Of a stretch of 64,000 nucleotides of DNA, positions 27,653 through 37,705 are shown in pieces. The first letter of the stretch is position 1. Every line of letters begins with the position of its first letter. The position numbers and the translations under genes are program-made. The notes under the pieces are model-generated. The model did not search any database, was not told the DNA's origin, and saw nothing but the letters and a program-made list of their open reading frames with translations. This DNA comes from Sphingobium sp. WTD-1 (GTDB taxonomy: Bacteria; Pseudomonadota; Alphaproteobacteria; Sphingomonadales; Sphingomonadaceae), in contig NZ_CP119127.1 of assembly GCF_030128825.1 (NCBI RefSeq), forward strand, positions 1,178,001 to 1,242,000, in the 5' to 3' direction.

Positions 27653-28363
27653 ATGGCTGACGAAAACACCAACGAAGTCGTCGCGCCCGTCGAGGGTGCC
27701 GAGGCTCAGACCGAAGGTCGTGGTCCCGGCCGTGGCCGTGGCCGTGGCGGTGACCGCAACCGTGGCGAGCGTGGCGGCCGTGGCCGTCGCGACGACCGCC
27801 GTGGCGGCAACCGTGACGAGGAACAGGGCGAAGAGCTGATCGAGAAGCTGGTTCACATCAACCGCGTCTCGAAGACCGTCAAGGGCGGTAAGCGCTTCGG
27901 TTTCGCTGCTCTGGTCGTCGTCGGCGACGGCAAGGGCCGCGCCGGTTTCGGTCATGGCAAGGCGCGCGAAGTGCCTGAAGCCATCAGCAAGGCGACCGCT
28001 TCGGCCAAGAAGGCCATGGTTCGCGTTCCGCTGAAGGAAGGCCGCACCCTGCACCATGACGGCCTCGGCCACTTCGGTGCTGGCAAGGTGACTGTCCGTT
28101 CGGCTCCGGCCGGTACCGGCATCATCGCCGGCGGTCCGATGCGCGCCGTGTTCGAAAGCCTCGGCGTCGCTGACGTCGTGACCAAGTCGAACGGCACCTC
28201 GAACCCCTACAACATGATCCGTGCGACCTTCGCGGCGCTGGGCGAGCAGACCAGCCCCAAGTCGGTGGCGCAGCGTCGTGGCAAGAAGGTCGCTGACCTT
28301 CTGCGTCGCGGTGGTGCCTCGGCCGAAGTCGCGCAGGCTGACGCCGAAGCGATTGCGGAGTAA
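27653..28363 (+). CDS. rpsE: 30S ribosomal protein S5 with RG-rich N-terminal extension
   Basis: Ribosomal protein S5, 236 residues, longer than the roughly 167 of E. coli. The S5 core begins near residue 60 ([20 protein letters not shown]) and includes the dsRNA-binding fold and [20 protein letters not shown]. Ahead of it lies an acidic stretch (1-21) and then an Arg/Gly-rich segment (about 22-56) of repeated RGRGRGG- and [12 protein letters not shown] units, resembling eukaryotic RGG boxes. The tail is also extended ([17 protein letters not shown]). S5 lies at the mRNA entry tunnel and affects fidelity. Confidence 0.97.
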   Translation: MADENTNEVVAPVEGAEAQTEGRGPGRGRGRGGDRNRGERGGRGRRDDRRGGNRDEEQGEELIEKLVHINRVSKTVKGGKRFGFAALVVVGDGKGRAGFGHGKAREVPEAISKATASAKKAMVRVPLKEGRTLHHDGLGHFGAGKVTVRSAPAGTGIIAGGPMRAVFESLGVADVVTKSNGTSNPYNMIRATFAALGEQTSPKSVAQRRGKKVADLLRRGGASAEVAQADAEAIAE

Positions 28364-28368
28364 CTGAC

Positions 28369-28548
28369 ATGGCGAAGATCAAGATCAAGCAGATCGGTTC
28401 GCCGATCCGTCGCCCCGAAAGCCAGAAGAAGATTCTGATCGGCCTGGGCCTTGGCAAGATGCATCGCGTGGTCGAGCTGGAAGACACGGCGGAAGTCCGC
28501 GGTGCCATCAAGAAGCTCCCCCACATGGTGGAAGTGGTCGAGGGCTAA
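28369..28548 (+). CDS. rpmD: 50S ribosomal protein L30
   Basis: Ribosomal protein L30, 59 residues: starts [16 protein letters not shown] and ends HMVEVVEG. Reads ATG at 28369 to TAA at 28546-28548. It keeps the bacterial L30 core [20 protein letters not shown]. Five bases after rpsE and followed closely by an intrinsic terminator. Confidence 0.95.
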   Translation: MAKIKIKQIGSPIRRPESQKKILIGLGLGKMHRVVELEDTAEVRGAIKKLPHMVEVVEG

Positions 28549-28573
28549 GCCCTTTCGATCCGACGAAATGAAG

Positions 28574-28605
28574 CGAAAGAGGGGGAAACCCCTCTTTCGT
28601 TTTTT
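28574..28605 (+). terminator. Intrinsic terminator inside the spc operon, after rpmD
   Basis: Perfect 11-bp stem CGAAAGAGGGG / CCCCTCTTTCG with a GAAA tetraloop (28574-28599) and six Ts (28600-28605). It sits between rpmD and rplO, genes normally read as one message, so it should reduce or condition read-through into rplO, secY and adk. Confidence 0.85.
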
Positions 28606-28609
28606 CAGC

Positions 28610-28655
28610 GGAAGCGCTAACGGGCGCTTCCTTTAGATGATCCCGCACGGGATCA
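28610..28655 (+). promoter_or_regulatory. Two tandem stem-loops ahead of rplO
   Basis: Directly after the terminator: GGAAGCGC/GCGCTTCC with a six-base loop (28610-28631) and TGATCCC/GGGATCA with a GCAC loop (28638-28655). rplO starts 30 bases later. The series of three stems could form a leader, a processing site or an anti-terminator. Confidence 0.5.
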
Positions 28656-28684
28656 GCGCGACAAAAGCGAAAGCGAGTGCGAAC

Positions 28685-29215
28685 ATGAAACTGAACGAAA
28701 TCAACGACAATGCCGGTGCCCGCAAGGGTCGTATGCGCGTCGGCCGCGGTATCGGCTCGGGCAAGGGCAAGACCGCCGGTCGCGGCCAGAAGGGTGCCAA
28801 GGCACGCTCGGGCGTCAGCATCAACGGCTTCGAGGGTGGCCAGATGCCGCTCCACATGCGCATCCCGAAGCGCGGCTTCAACAACATCTTCGCCAACGAT
28901 TATGCGATCGTGAACCTGGGTGAAGTGCAGGCCGCGATCGACGCCGGCAAGCTGGACGCCGCTGCCGTCATCGACCATGCCGCGCTCAAGGCAGCCAACC
29001 TGGCCCGTGGTGGCAAGGATGGCGTCCGCGTTCTCGCCAAGGGCGAACTGACCGCCAAGGTCAGCTTCCTGGTCGCCGGTGCCTCGAAGAGCGCCGTCGA
29101 AGCGGTCGCCAAGGCCGGTGGCAAGCTGGACGTGATCGAAGTCGTCCCGGCAGCCGAGAAGGCCAAGGCGAAGAAGGGCACCGCCCTTGCCGCCAAGAAG
29201 GCCGCCAAGGCCTAA
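28685..29215 (+). CDS. rplO: 50S ribosomal protein L15
   Basis: Ribosomal protein L15, 176 residues, an organiser of late 50S assembly. [20 protein letters not shown], then [20 protein letters not shown] and the [11 protein letters not shown] motif; a Lys/Ala-rich tail ([18 protein letters not shown]) closes it. I start at 28685 by homology; the frame opens earlier at 28637 but that part falls in the hairpin region. Confidence 0.97.
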   Translation: MKLNEINDNAGARKGRMRVGRGIGSGKGKTAGRGQKGAKARSGVSINGFEGGQMPLHMRIPKRGFNNIFANDYAIVNLGEVQAAIDAGKLDAAAVIDHAALKAANLARGGKDGVRVLAKGELTAKVSFLVAGASKSAVEAVAKAGGKLDVIEVVPAAEKAKAKKGTALAAKKAAKA

Positions 29216-29410
29216 GTCTCGCCCGAGACTTGCAAGCACGGCCCCGCTGCCCGATATGGGTTGGCGGGGCTATGTGTATCGGGGGGAGCATATGTTCGTC
29301 GCAACGGCGGCAACTCCCGTTCGACATGGTCTTCCCGCCCCGCTAAGGGGGTAGCGATTCCGCCACGGAGCCCGATGGCTCCGGCAAGAATGATTTGAAG
29401 GGCAGCCACA
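29214..29410 (+). promoter_or_regulatory. Structured spacer between rplO and secY
   Basis: About 195 bases without a gene. Stems: AAGTCTC/GAGACTT (29214-29231) overlapping the last bases of the rplO stop; GCCCCGC/GCGGGGC (29241-29270); CGCTA/TAGCG (29341-29356); CGGAGCC/GGCTCCG with a CGAT loop (29366-29383), 27 bases before secY. No T-runs follow, so these look like leader elements, not terminators. Confidence 0.45.
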
Positions 29411-30757
29411 ATGGCATCGAGAGCCGACCAGCTCGCATCCAATCTCAGCCTCGCGAAGTTCAGCCAGGCGACCGACCTCAAGAAGCGCCTGTGGTTCACC
29501 CTCGGCGCGCTGATCGTCTTCCGCTTCCTCAGCTTCGTGCCGCTGCCGGGTATCGATCCCACCGCGCTCGCGGCCTGGTCGCAGAAGTCGGCCGGTGGCA
29601 TCCTCGACATCTTCAACACCTTCTCGGGTGGTGCATTGTCGCGCGCGAGCCTCATCACGCTCGGCATCATGCCCTATATCACCGCGTCGATCGTGGTGCA
29701 GCTGGCCGCCTCCCTCTCGCCGCAGCTCGCGGCGATCAAGAAGGAAGGCGAAAGCGGCCGCAAGAAGCTGAACCAATATACCCGTTATGGCACCGTCGGC
29801 CTGACCGCCGTGCAGGGCTATGCCGCCGCCGCCAACTGGCAGGCGCAGGGCGTGGTCGTGGACCCCGGCATGCTGTTCGTCGTCTCGGCGATCATCTCGC
29901 TGATCGGCGGCACCATGTTCCTGCTGTGGCTGGGTGAGCAGATCACCTCGCGCGGCATCGGCAACGGCACCAGCCTGATCATCATGGCCGGTATCGTCGC
30001 CCAGCTGCCGGTGACGCTGAGCAACCTGTTCAAGTCGGGCAGCGAAGGCTCGATCTCGGGCCTGGTCATTTTCCTGGTCGTCGTGCTGGGCTTTGGTCTG
30101 ATTGCCTTCATCTGCTTCATGGAGCGCGCGCAGCGCCGGGTGCTGATTCAGTATCCCAAGCGCCAGACGCGCCAGGGCCTGATGCAGGCCGATCGCAGCC
30201 ATCTGCCGCTGAAGGTCAACACCGCCGGCGTGATCCCGCCGATCTTCGCCAGCTCGCTGCTGCTGCTGCCGCTGACCATCTCGCAGTTCATGGGCGTGAA
30301 GGCGGACGACGACAGTCGCTGGAGCAGCATCGTGCTGACGATCAACCAGTATCTGTCGCACGGCAGCCCCTTCTATATGGCCCTTTATGGCCTGGGCATC
30401 GTCTTCTTCTGCTTCTTCTACACCGCCGTGGTGTTCAATCCGGAAGAGACGGCCGACAATCTGAAGCGCAATGGCGGCTTCATTCCGGGCATCCGTCCGG
30501 GCAAGAATACCGAGAATTATCTCGATTATGTCCTGACCCGGATCACCGTGATCGGGGCCGCCTACCTGGCCTTCATCTGTCTGGTGCCGGAATTTGCCAT
30601 CGCCCGGGCGGGAATTCCCTTCTACCTTGGTGGGACTAGCCTGCTGATCGTGGTCAATGTTACGGTCGATACCGTGACCCAGATTCAGAGCCATCTGCTT
30701 GCCCATCAATATGGGGATCTGATCAAGAAGGCGAAGCTGAAGGGCCGTCTGCGCTAA
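29411..30757 (+). CDS. secY: SecY, protein translocase channel subunit
   Basis: Central pore of the Sec translocase in the inner membrane, 448 residues with ten transmembrane helices. Conserved features are the N-terminal KRLWFTLGALIVFRFLSFVPLPGID, plug region GGILDIFNTFSGGALSRASL, and the cytoplasmic loops holding ERAQRRVLIQYPKR and RPGKNTENYLDYVLTRIT that bind SecA and the ribosome. Normal length. A stem-rich spacer precedes it and adk follows after 46 bases. Confidence 0.98.
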   Translation: MASRADQLASNLSLAKFSQATDLKKRLWFTLGALIVFRFLSFVPLPGIDPTALAAWSQKSAGGILDIFNTFSGGALSRASLITLGIMPYITASIVVQLAASLSPQLAAIKKEGESGRKKLNQYTRYGTVGLTAVQGYAAAANWQAQGVVVDPGMLFVVSAIISLIGGTMFLLWLGEQITSRGIGNGTSLIIMAGIVAQLPVTLSNLFKSGSEGSISGLVIFLVVVLGFGLIAFICFMERAQRRVLIQYPKRQTRQGLMQADRSHLPLKVNTAGVIPPIFASSLLLLPLTISQFMGVKADDDSRWSSIVLTINQYLSHGSPFYMALYGLGIVFFCFFYTAVVFNPEETADNLKRNGGFIPGIRPGKNTENYLDYVLTRITVIGAAYLAFICLVPEFAIARAGIPFYLGGTSLLIVVNVTVDTVTQIQSHLLAHQYGDLIKKAKLKGRLR

Positions 30758-30803
30758 GGGGGCGCAGACAGGCTAGCGCAAGAATAAGGGGAGAATGCGC
30801 GCA

Positions 30804-31460
30804 ATGAATATCATTCTGCTTGGTCCTCCGGGTGCCGGCAAGGGCACCCAGGCCACGCGGCTCGTCGACAGCCGTGGCATGGTTCAGCTGTCGACCGGCG
30901 ACATGCTGCGGGCTGCGGTCAAGGCGGGGACTCCGGTCGGCCTGCAGGCTAAGGCGCTGATGGAATCGGGTTCGCTGGTGCCGGACGAGGTCGTGTCGGG
31001 CATCATCGGCGAAGCGCTCGATGCGCTGTCGGCCGATACCGGCGTGATCTTCGACGGCTATCCGCGGACCGAGGCCCAGGCCCATTCGCTCGACACCATC
31101 CTGGCCGATCGCGGCCGCACGCTCGATCATGTGATCGAGCTGGAAGTGGACGAGGATGCGCTGGTCGAGCGCATCACCGGCCGCTTCACCTGCGCGACCT
31201 GCGGCGAAGGCTATCATGACGCCTTCAAGCAGCCCAAGGTCGAGGGTACCTGCGACAAGTGCGGCGGGCATGAGTTCAAGCGTCGTCCGGATGACAATGA
31301 GGAAACGGTGCGCACCCGCATGGCCGAATATCGTGCCAAGACCGCACCGATCCTGCCGATCTACGAAGCGCGCGGCATCGTCAGCCGCGTCGACGGCATG
31401 GCCGACATGAACGACGTCAGCGGCGCGATCGTCGCCATCTTGGACGGCGTTCCGGCCTGA
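30804..31460 (+). CDS. adk: Adenylate kinase (zinc-lid type)
   Basis: Converts ATP + AMP to two ADP in the cytosol. The 218 residues contain the P-loop GPPGAGKGTQA, STGDMLR, the AMP-site FDGYPRT and RTRMAEY. The LID domain is the long form with four cysteines (CATCGEGYH ... CDKCGG), which should bind zinc; E. coli has no cysteines here. I chose the second ATG (30804), about ten bases after AAGGGGAGA, over 30795. Confidence 0.97.
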   Translation: MNIILLGPPGAGKGTQATRLVDSRGMVQLSTGDMLRAAVKAGTPVGLQAKALMESGSLVPDEVVSGIIGEALDALSADTGVIFDGYPRTEAQAHSLDTILADRGRTLDHVIELEVDEDALVERITGRFTCATCGEGYHDAFKQPKVEGTCDKCGGHEFKRRPDDNEETVRTRMAEYRAKTAPILPIYEARGIVSRVDGMADMNDVSGAIVAILDGVPA

Positions 31461-31468
31461 GCTATTCT

Positions 31469-31495
31469 CCCTCCCCGACGACAAGGCGGGGAGGG
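31469..31495 (+). promoter_or_regulatory. Hairpin covering the ribosome-binding site of the SRPBCC gene
   Basis: Perfect 8-bp stem CCCTCCCC / GGGGAGGG with an 11-base loop (31469-31476, 31488-31495), between adk and the next ATG at 31499. Its 3' arm is the Shine-Dalgarno sequence, so it could block translation of the next gene or act as a weak terminator of adk. Confidence 0.45.
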
Positions 31496-31498
31496 GAC

Positions 31499-32053
31499 AT
31501 GGCCTATCCAATCAGATCGATACTGACAGGCGCCGGCATGGCGCTGGCAGCCGCGCCCGGACAGGGTGGGGTGGTTGCCAGCAGCGATGCCGGCTTTGTC
31601 GTGCAGGCGAGCGTGGACGTGGCCGTGGCGCCCGACGCGGCCTATGCGCTGCTGGCGGAGCCGGGGCGCTGGTGGAACAGCGCCCACACTTATAGCGGTG
31701 ATGCGCGCAACATGGTGCTGGAGGCGAAGGCTGGCGGCTGCTTCTGCGAGACCCTTCCCGACAAGAGCGGAAAGGAGCCCTCCGGCAGCATCGAACATGC
31801 GCGGGTCATCTATGCCGCGCCGGGCCAGCGATTGCGCCTGAGCGGCGCTCTGGGGCCGTTGCAGAGCGAGGCCGTGACCGGCGTGCTGGATTTCGCCATA
31901 GCGGCCGCGCCGGGCGGTAGCCGCGTGACGCTGACCTATTCGGTGGGCGGCTATATGCGCGGTGGTCTGGCGCCGATTGCGCCGATCGTCGACAAGGTGC
32001 TGGTGGAGCAGCTCGACGGGTTGAAACGAGTCGCGGACACCCACGCACGCTGA
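31499..32053 (+). CDS. SRPBCC-fold protein (polyketide cyclase/ligand-binding type)
   Basis: A 184-residue protein of the START/Bet v1-like SRPBCC superfamily, which binds hydrophobic ligands in a deep pocket. Recognisable are the opening strand VQASVDVAVAPDAAYALLAEPGRWWNSAHTYSG and the C-terminal long helix DKVLVEQLDGLKRV. Residues 1-30 look like a weak signal peptide (SILTGAGMALAAAPGQG), so it may be periplasmic. No catalytic residues can be assigned and the ligand is unknown. It sits where rpsM is often found after adk in other genomes. Confidence 0.75.
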   Translation: MAYPIRSILTGAGMALAAAPGQGGVVASSDAGFVVQASVDVAVAPDAAYALLAEPGRWWNSAHTYSGDARNMVLEAKAGGCFCETLPDKSGKEPSGSIEHARVIYAAPGQRLRLSGALGPLQSEAVTGVLDFAIAAAPGGSRVTLTYSVGGYMRGGLAPIAPIVDKVLVEQLDGLKRVADTHAR

Positions 32054-32110
32054 TCGGGTGGCAGTCGTTCCAGAACGGGATTGCCCGGCCATCATTCGCC
32101 ATAGGTGGCT

Positions 32111-32135
32111 GGGATATTAACCAAGAAAATATCCC
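32111..32135. repeat. Perfect inverted repeat between SRPBCC and acyltransferase genes
   Basis: GGGATATT (32111-32118) and AATATCCC (32128-32135) around a nine-base centre, in the AT-rich gap 32 bases before the acyltransferase start. No T-run follows; it may be an operator or a leader hairpin. Confidence 0.45.
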
Positions 32136-32166
32136 ATTCGTTGCTCCATCATTGCTATGAAGCATC

Positions 32167-33210
32167 ATGGTCGAAACGAAGCCGAAGCGGACAAGGCTGA
32201 CGGAGCTGGACGCGTTGCGCGGGATCGGCGCCTTGTGCGTGCTGGTCTTCCATTATTCGACCCGCTTCCATGAGCTGTTCCCGCAGGCCAGCCATGTGCC
32301 CTTCAGTTTCCCCGGCGGCAATTACCGCGTGCTGCTGTTCTTCACCATTTCCGGCTTTGCGATCTTCTTCACGCTGGATCGGATCGGCACGGTCGCCGAC
32401 TTCATCGTCAACCGCTTCGCCCGCCTCTACCCCGCCTATCTGGTGGCGATGCTGGTGACGCTGTCGATCGAATATCTGGCGCAGGCAACCCAGTTGCTGG
32501 TCGGCCCCTTTGCGATTCTCGCCAATCTGACGATGCTCCAGGGCTTTGCCTTCATTCCCGAAGTGGATGGCGCCTATTGGACGCTGACGGTGGAGATCGC
32601 CTTCTATTTCTGCATGGTCTCGATCTGGAAATGGATCGGCCTGCGGCATCTGGAACCGACGCTGGTGGTCTGGCTGATCCTGCGCTGGGTCATGCAGCTC
32701 TGGCCCGACATCGTGCCCGAACGGGTCGTGATGCTGCTGGTGCTGCGCTATACGCCCTTCTTCATCATCGGCATGCTGGCCTACCGCATATGGGCTCGGC
32801 AACGCAGCTGGCAGCAGCAGGCCCCCTATGCCGCGCTCGCCCTGCTGTCGATCGCGACCATGGAAACATGGGACGTGACCATTGTCGGCCTGGTGCTGAT
32901 GGTGACCTTCGCAGCGCTGATCCGCAATCATCTGCGCTTCCTGGCGATCCGGCCGCTCGTCTGGATGGGCGGGATCAGCTACAGTTTCTACCTGATCCAC
33001 CAGCATGTCGGTTTCGTCATCATGCTGGAAATCGCCAGGGCCGGCTACAGTCCCTGGATCGGCTTTGCCGCCGCCTTCCTCGTCGCGCTGACGCTTGGCA
33101 CGCTGATCAACCGCCTGGTCGAGCGACCGGCGGGGGAGATCATCCTGCGCTGGTGGAAGAAACGGCGACAGGCGCCCGCCGCCATCGCGGAAACAGCACC
33201 CAGCGGATAG
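32167..33210 (+). CDS. Acyltransferase 3 family membrane protein
   Basis: Integral membrane acyltransferase of 347 residues with about ten hydrophobic segments. The family opening TELDALRGIGALCVLVFHYS carries the putative catalytic His (FHYS), and the end YSFYLIHQHVGF with LVERPAGEIIL is also typical. Such proteins acetylate or acylate sugars of O-antigen, exopolysaccharide or peptidoglycan from the cytoplasmic acyl donor. No polysaccharide genes adjoin it, so the acceptor is unknown. Confidence 0.88.
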   Translation: MVETKPKRTRLTELDALRGIGALCVLVFHYSTRFHELFPQASHVPFSFPGGNYRVLLFFTISGFAIFFTLDRIGTVADFIVNRFARLYPAYLVAMLVTLSIEYLAQATQLLVGPFAILANLTMLQGFAFIPEVDGAYWTLTVEIAFYFCMVSIWKWIGLRHLEPTLVVWLILRWVMQLWPDIVPERVVMLLVLRYTPFFIIGMLAYRIWARQRSWQQQAPYAALALLSIATMETWDVTIVGLVLMVTFAALIRNHLRFLAIRPLVWMGGISYSFYLIHQHVGFVIMLEIARAGYSPWIGFAAAFLVALTLGTLINRLVERPAGEIILRWWKKRRQAPAAIAETAPSG

Positions 33211-33238
33211 GGGCGCTGCTATATGCAGCAACGCCCCT
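33209..33238. terminator. Bidirectional terminator between acyltransferase and CsgG-like genes
   Basis: AGGGGCG / CGCCCCT outer stem (33209-33215, 33232-33238) with an inner GCTGC/GCAGC stem, placed between two convergent genes; it overlaps the acyltransferase stop region. T-tract is short (TTATC). Confidence 0.6.
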
Positions 33239-33246
33239 TATCATTC

Positions 33247-34017
33247 TTATTGCGCGACCGGTGCTGCCGCCGCCGCATTGTCGGGCAGGCCACCCAACTG
33301 GGTCACCAGCTTGGTATAGGCGTCGAGATAGGCGAGTACGATCACCTGACCGATTTCGGTATTCTGGTAACCGCCGCCGCCTGCACCGGCGAAACCACCC
33401 CACCAGCTCGAACCGCCACTGGCATTGAAGCTGAGGTCAGACTTGCGGGCATAGCCTTCGGTCAGCGCCTCTTCCTCGGTGGTGCGGGCATTAACGACCG
33501 AAAGCGTGACATTGGCCTCGCTCTTCTTGACGTTGATGCCGCCGGCGATCCGGCCCCAGGTGCTACCACCCATGAAGCCGCCCAGTACGCCGCCCAGCGA
33601 ATTGCCACCGCTATTGCGGTTGGAGGAGACGATGTCGGGCTCCAGGAAATAATCCGCCGCCTTCACCTGGCCGCGGCCCAGATTGCTGCCGGCCTGCAAT
33701 TCGCCATTGTCAGCCATGGCGCGTTCCATGTTGCGGTTCGCCATGGAACGGCCACGATTGACGAGGCCGAAACAGCCCGATTGCTGGACGAAAATCTTCA
33801 GGATCGCCTCGGGGCTGCCCAGATTGAGTTCGCGCCACCACTGATTGTCGGGCTCGACGATCGCGACGGTGCCCAGTCGCTTGGTGCAGTGCGGGATTTC
33901 CGCCTGTTTCCGCGACTGCTCCTGGCGAGCCGACGAGCCCTTTTCGGCGGCCATGGCGAGCGGTGCGGTTGAGCCAAGGCAGACCGCAGCTGCAGTCAGC
34001 ATCTTCAATACACGCAT
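33247..34017 (-). CDS. CsgG/HfaB-family exported protein
   Basis: Exported protein of 256 residues related to CsgG/HfaB, the outer-membrane pore family for curli or holdfast-anchor export. A signal peptide (MRVLKMLTAAAVCLGSTAPLAMA) precedes the CsgG-like core: LGTVAIVEPDNQWWRELNLGSPEAILKI, FVQQSGCFGLVNRGR, AADYFLEPDIVSS and VNARTTEEEALTEGYA. The Cys in the signal region lacks a good lipobox, and no curlin or holdfast genes lie nearby, so it may serve a different export or stress role. I start at 34017 because residues encoded upstream carry no signal-like sequence. Confidence 0.78.
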   Translation of the reverse strand: MRVLKMLTAAAVCLGSTAPLAMAAEKGSSARQEQSRKQAEIPHCTKRLGTVAIVEPDNQWWRELNLGSPEAILKIFVQQSGCFGLVNRGRSMANRNMERAMADNGELQAGSNLGRGQVKAADYFLEPDIVSSNRNSGGNSLGGVLGGFMGGSTWGRIAGGINVKKSEANVTLSVVNARTTEEEALTEGYARKSDLSFNASGGSSWWGGFAGAGGGGYQNTEIGQVIVLAYLDAYTKLVTQLGGLPDNAAAAAPVAQ

Positions 34018-34169
34018 TTTTCTTAACCCCGTTTCTGTCTGATCGAGAGAATGTCGTGCGACCCGGGTATTTTTCAGGAGCCTATCATAGTGGCAGGATA
34101 GTGTCATGTCCGCACACCGGCATGCGCGATCCTGCTGACAGCGCCTGAAACTGCTGCTATCGGGCGCCG

Positions 34170-35975
<1,806 letters not shown>

Positions 35976-35987
35976 GGTTATGACATG

Positions 35988-36029
35988 GCGCCCGACGCCT
36001 TGTCCCTGTGACGGGATGGCGTCGGGCGC
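35988..36029. terminator. Long hairpin between lepA and the convergent orphan gene
   Basis: Perfect 12-bp outer stem GCGCCCGACGCC / GGCGTCGGGCGC (35988-35999, 36018-36029) with an inner TCCC/GGGA pairing. It lies between convergent genes; no T-run, so it may stop RNA decay or act with Rho. Confidence 0.55.
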
Positions 36030-36043
36030 GATCAGGCGTCAGT

Positions 36044-37705
36044 CTATTTCGCGCCGTTCATGCTGAACGCCGTCGAGAGGAAGATCGACCACACGCTTTC
36101 ATTTTTATCGGGATTGGCATTGCCCCAATCGCGGGCGAATTGGATGCCGCCGGTCAGGTTGCCATCCTTGTCGGCCGCAAGATAGACGGGGGCCGCAAGA
36201 CGATAGCTGTCCTTGTGACTATTATAGGTAATGGTCGGGGACAGGCCGATCGTTCCAAAATAACGGGATAGATTGTCCTTGCCCCAACCGAGGTCAAACC
36301 GGGTCCGTATGTTCAGGGCCGGCTCGAACGACCAATTGGCTTTCGGCGCCATGGTATTGAATGTCTTGCATTCGCCAATCGTCGCAAGCTTGATGGCGCA
36401 ATATTCCTGCCCTTTGAACGCATCATCAATGTCCCAGCGACGCGCGACCGTGGCGGAGGGGCGGATCAGCAAGCCATCGAACAGCCAGGCCTTCCCCTCG
36501 AAATGGCGGAAGGCATAAGCCCCCAGCGATGGCGAGAAGCGCCGCGCTTCGCGCTGACCCAAATCGGGTTTGGACCCATCGTCAGATTTGGCGAGCAATG
36601 TGCTAAGCAGCTTGGGGGTCTGCGGGTCGATGACAATACCCGGTGCAAAGCTGTCGGGCAGGATATATTTGAAATTCTGCATCCCCATCGTGGCAGTGAA
36701 GCCCCAGCCAAGCTCGGGAAGGGCCTTGGCACTCGGTTCCCAGAAGGCCTGGTTATAGGCGGCGACATTGGCCTTGTAACGGTCGGTGGCGTCGGGATCG
36801 AAGGACCAGGCAAGCAGGTCCGTATCGCTGCATCCCAGCGGTCTGGCTGATGTGGTATCGAAATGATCGGTTTTGGCTGCCATCGCCTCTTCGCAGCGCC
36901 GGATCAAAGCGTTGGCGAAATTCTTCGCCCGGCTCTCAGCGGAATTCTCCGCATCGTGGCTGGGAATGACTGGATAGCGCTGGCGACCGAAGGTCAATGT
37001 GATCGCCAGTTGATCGTCCGAATAGCTGCCATTTCTGGCGATCAGGCCAACCTTCTTGTTGTCGGGATCAAAGGCCGCGGAGAAGCCCAGGCCAAGGCTG
37101 GAGGTTATCGGTCGGAATCCATTGCCCTGAGAGATGCGGCGTCGGGATAAGGGGAAGCTATATTGCGCATCCATTGCCTCATCCCCCTTGGCCAGCGAGA
37201 TGCGTGAGGTGAAGGGCTGGTCGATGCTGGCGAAGCTGATCTCCCTTTTCTTCCCCTTCTTCTGCGCCTCCGTCTCGATGAAATTGGTGAGTCGGGTCTC
37301 CGCCCATTGGGGTCGGTCTTCACCGTCCCTGTAGGGATAGGCCATCAGATCATATCCGGGCGCAACCCCTGCGCAGCCGGCATAGCCGACAATGCAGTCC
37401 ATTCTTGCAGGTGATTGCGGTGATGGGGGAGGAGGTGAGGGGGCAGCTGATGCGGCGAGGACTGGAGCATCGTTCCGGTCCGACAGAAGTCTGTTCAGTT
37501 CGGCTTCTGTTGCCTTGGCCCGTCGCAGCGCGTCTTCCGCGTCAAGCCGGGCGTCACTGGCCTGCTTCAAGAGGCGCTTCAGTTCGGCATCGGAGGAATT
37601 GGATATCGTTACGGGTGTAGTCGAAAATGATGTTTCTGGCGTAATTGCTGCTAGAGCTATTGAAATATATGCAGATACCTTTGCATATTTTCGTAATATT
37701 ATCAC
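36044..37705 (-). CDS. Hypothetical exported protein, possible horizontally acquired
   Basis: I do not recognise this 553-residue protein. A basic then hydrophobic N-terminus (LRKYAKVSAYISIALAAI) suggests a signal peptide. Residues 36-78 form a heptad-like coil (AELKRLLKQASDARLDAEDAL), followed by a Pro-rich linker (PSPPPPSPQSP) and a large domain with many alternating hydrophobic/aromatic strands, paired cysteines and a C-terminus rich in beta-like segments (SIFLSTAFSMNGAK). It could be a periplasmic or outer-membrane beta-rich protein. The 5' end and upstream flank (37600-37830) are far more AT-rich than neighbouring genes, pointing to lateral gain. It is monocistronic and faces lepA. Confidence 0.7.
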   Translation of the reverse strand: MIILRKYAKVSAYISIALAAITPETSFSTTPVTISNSSDAELKRLLKQASDARLDAEDALRRAKATEAELNRLLSDRNDAPVLAASAAPSPPPPSPQSPARMDCIVGYAGCAGVAPGYDLMAYPYRDGEDRPQWAETRLTNFIETEAQKKGKKREISFASIDQPFTSRISLAKGDEAMDAQYSFPLSRRRISQGNGFRPITSSLGLGFSAAFDPDNKKVGLIARNGSYSDDQLAITLTFGRQRYPVIPSHDAENSAESRAKNFANALIRRCEEAMAAKTDHFDTTSARPLGCSDTDLLAWSFDPDATDRYKANVAAYNQAFWEPSAKALPELGWGFTATMGMQNFKYILPDSFAPGIVIDPQTPKLLSTLLAKSDDGSKPDLGQREARRFSPSLGAYAFRHFEGKAWLFDGLLIRPSATVARRWDIDDAFKGQEYCAIKLATIGECKTFNTMAPKANWSFEPALNIRTRFDLGWGKDNLSRYFGTIGLSPTITYNSHKDSYRLAAPVYLAADKDGNLTGGIQFARDWGNANPDKNESVWSIFLSTAFSMNGAK

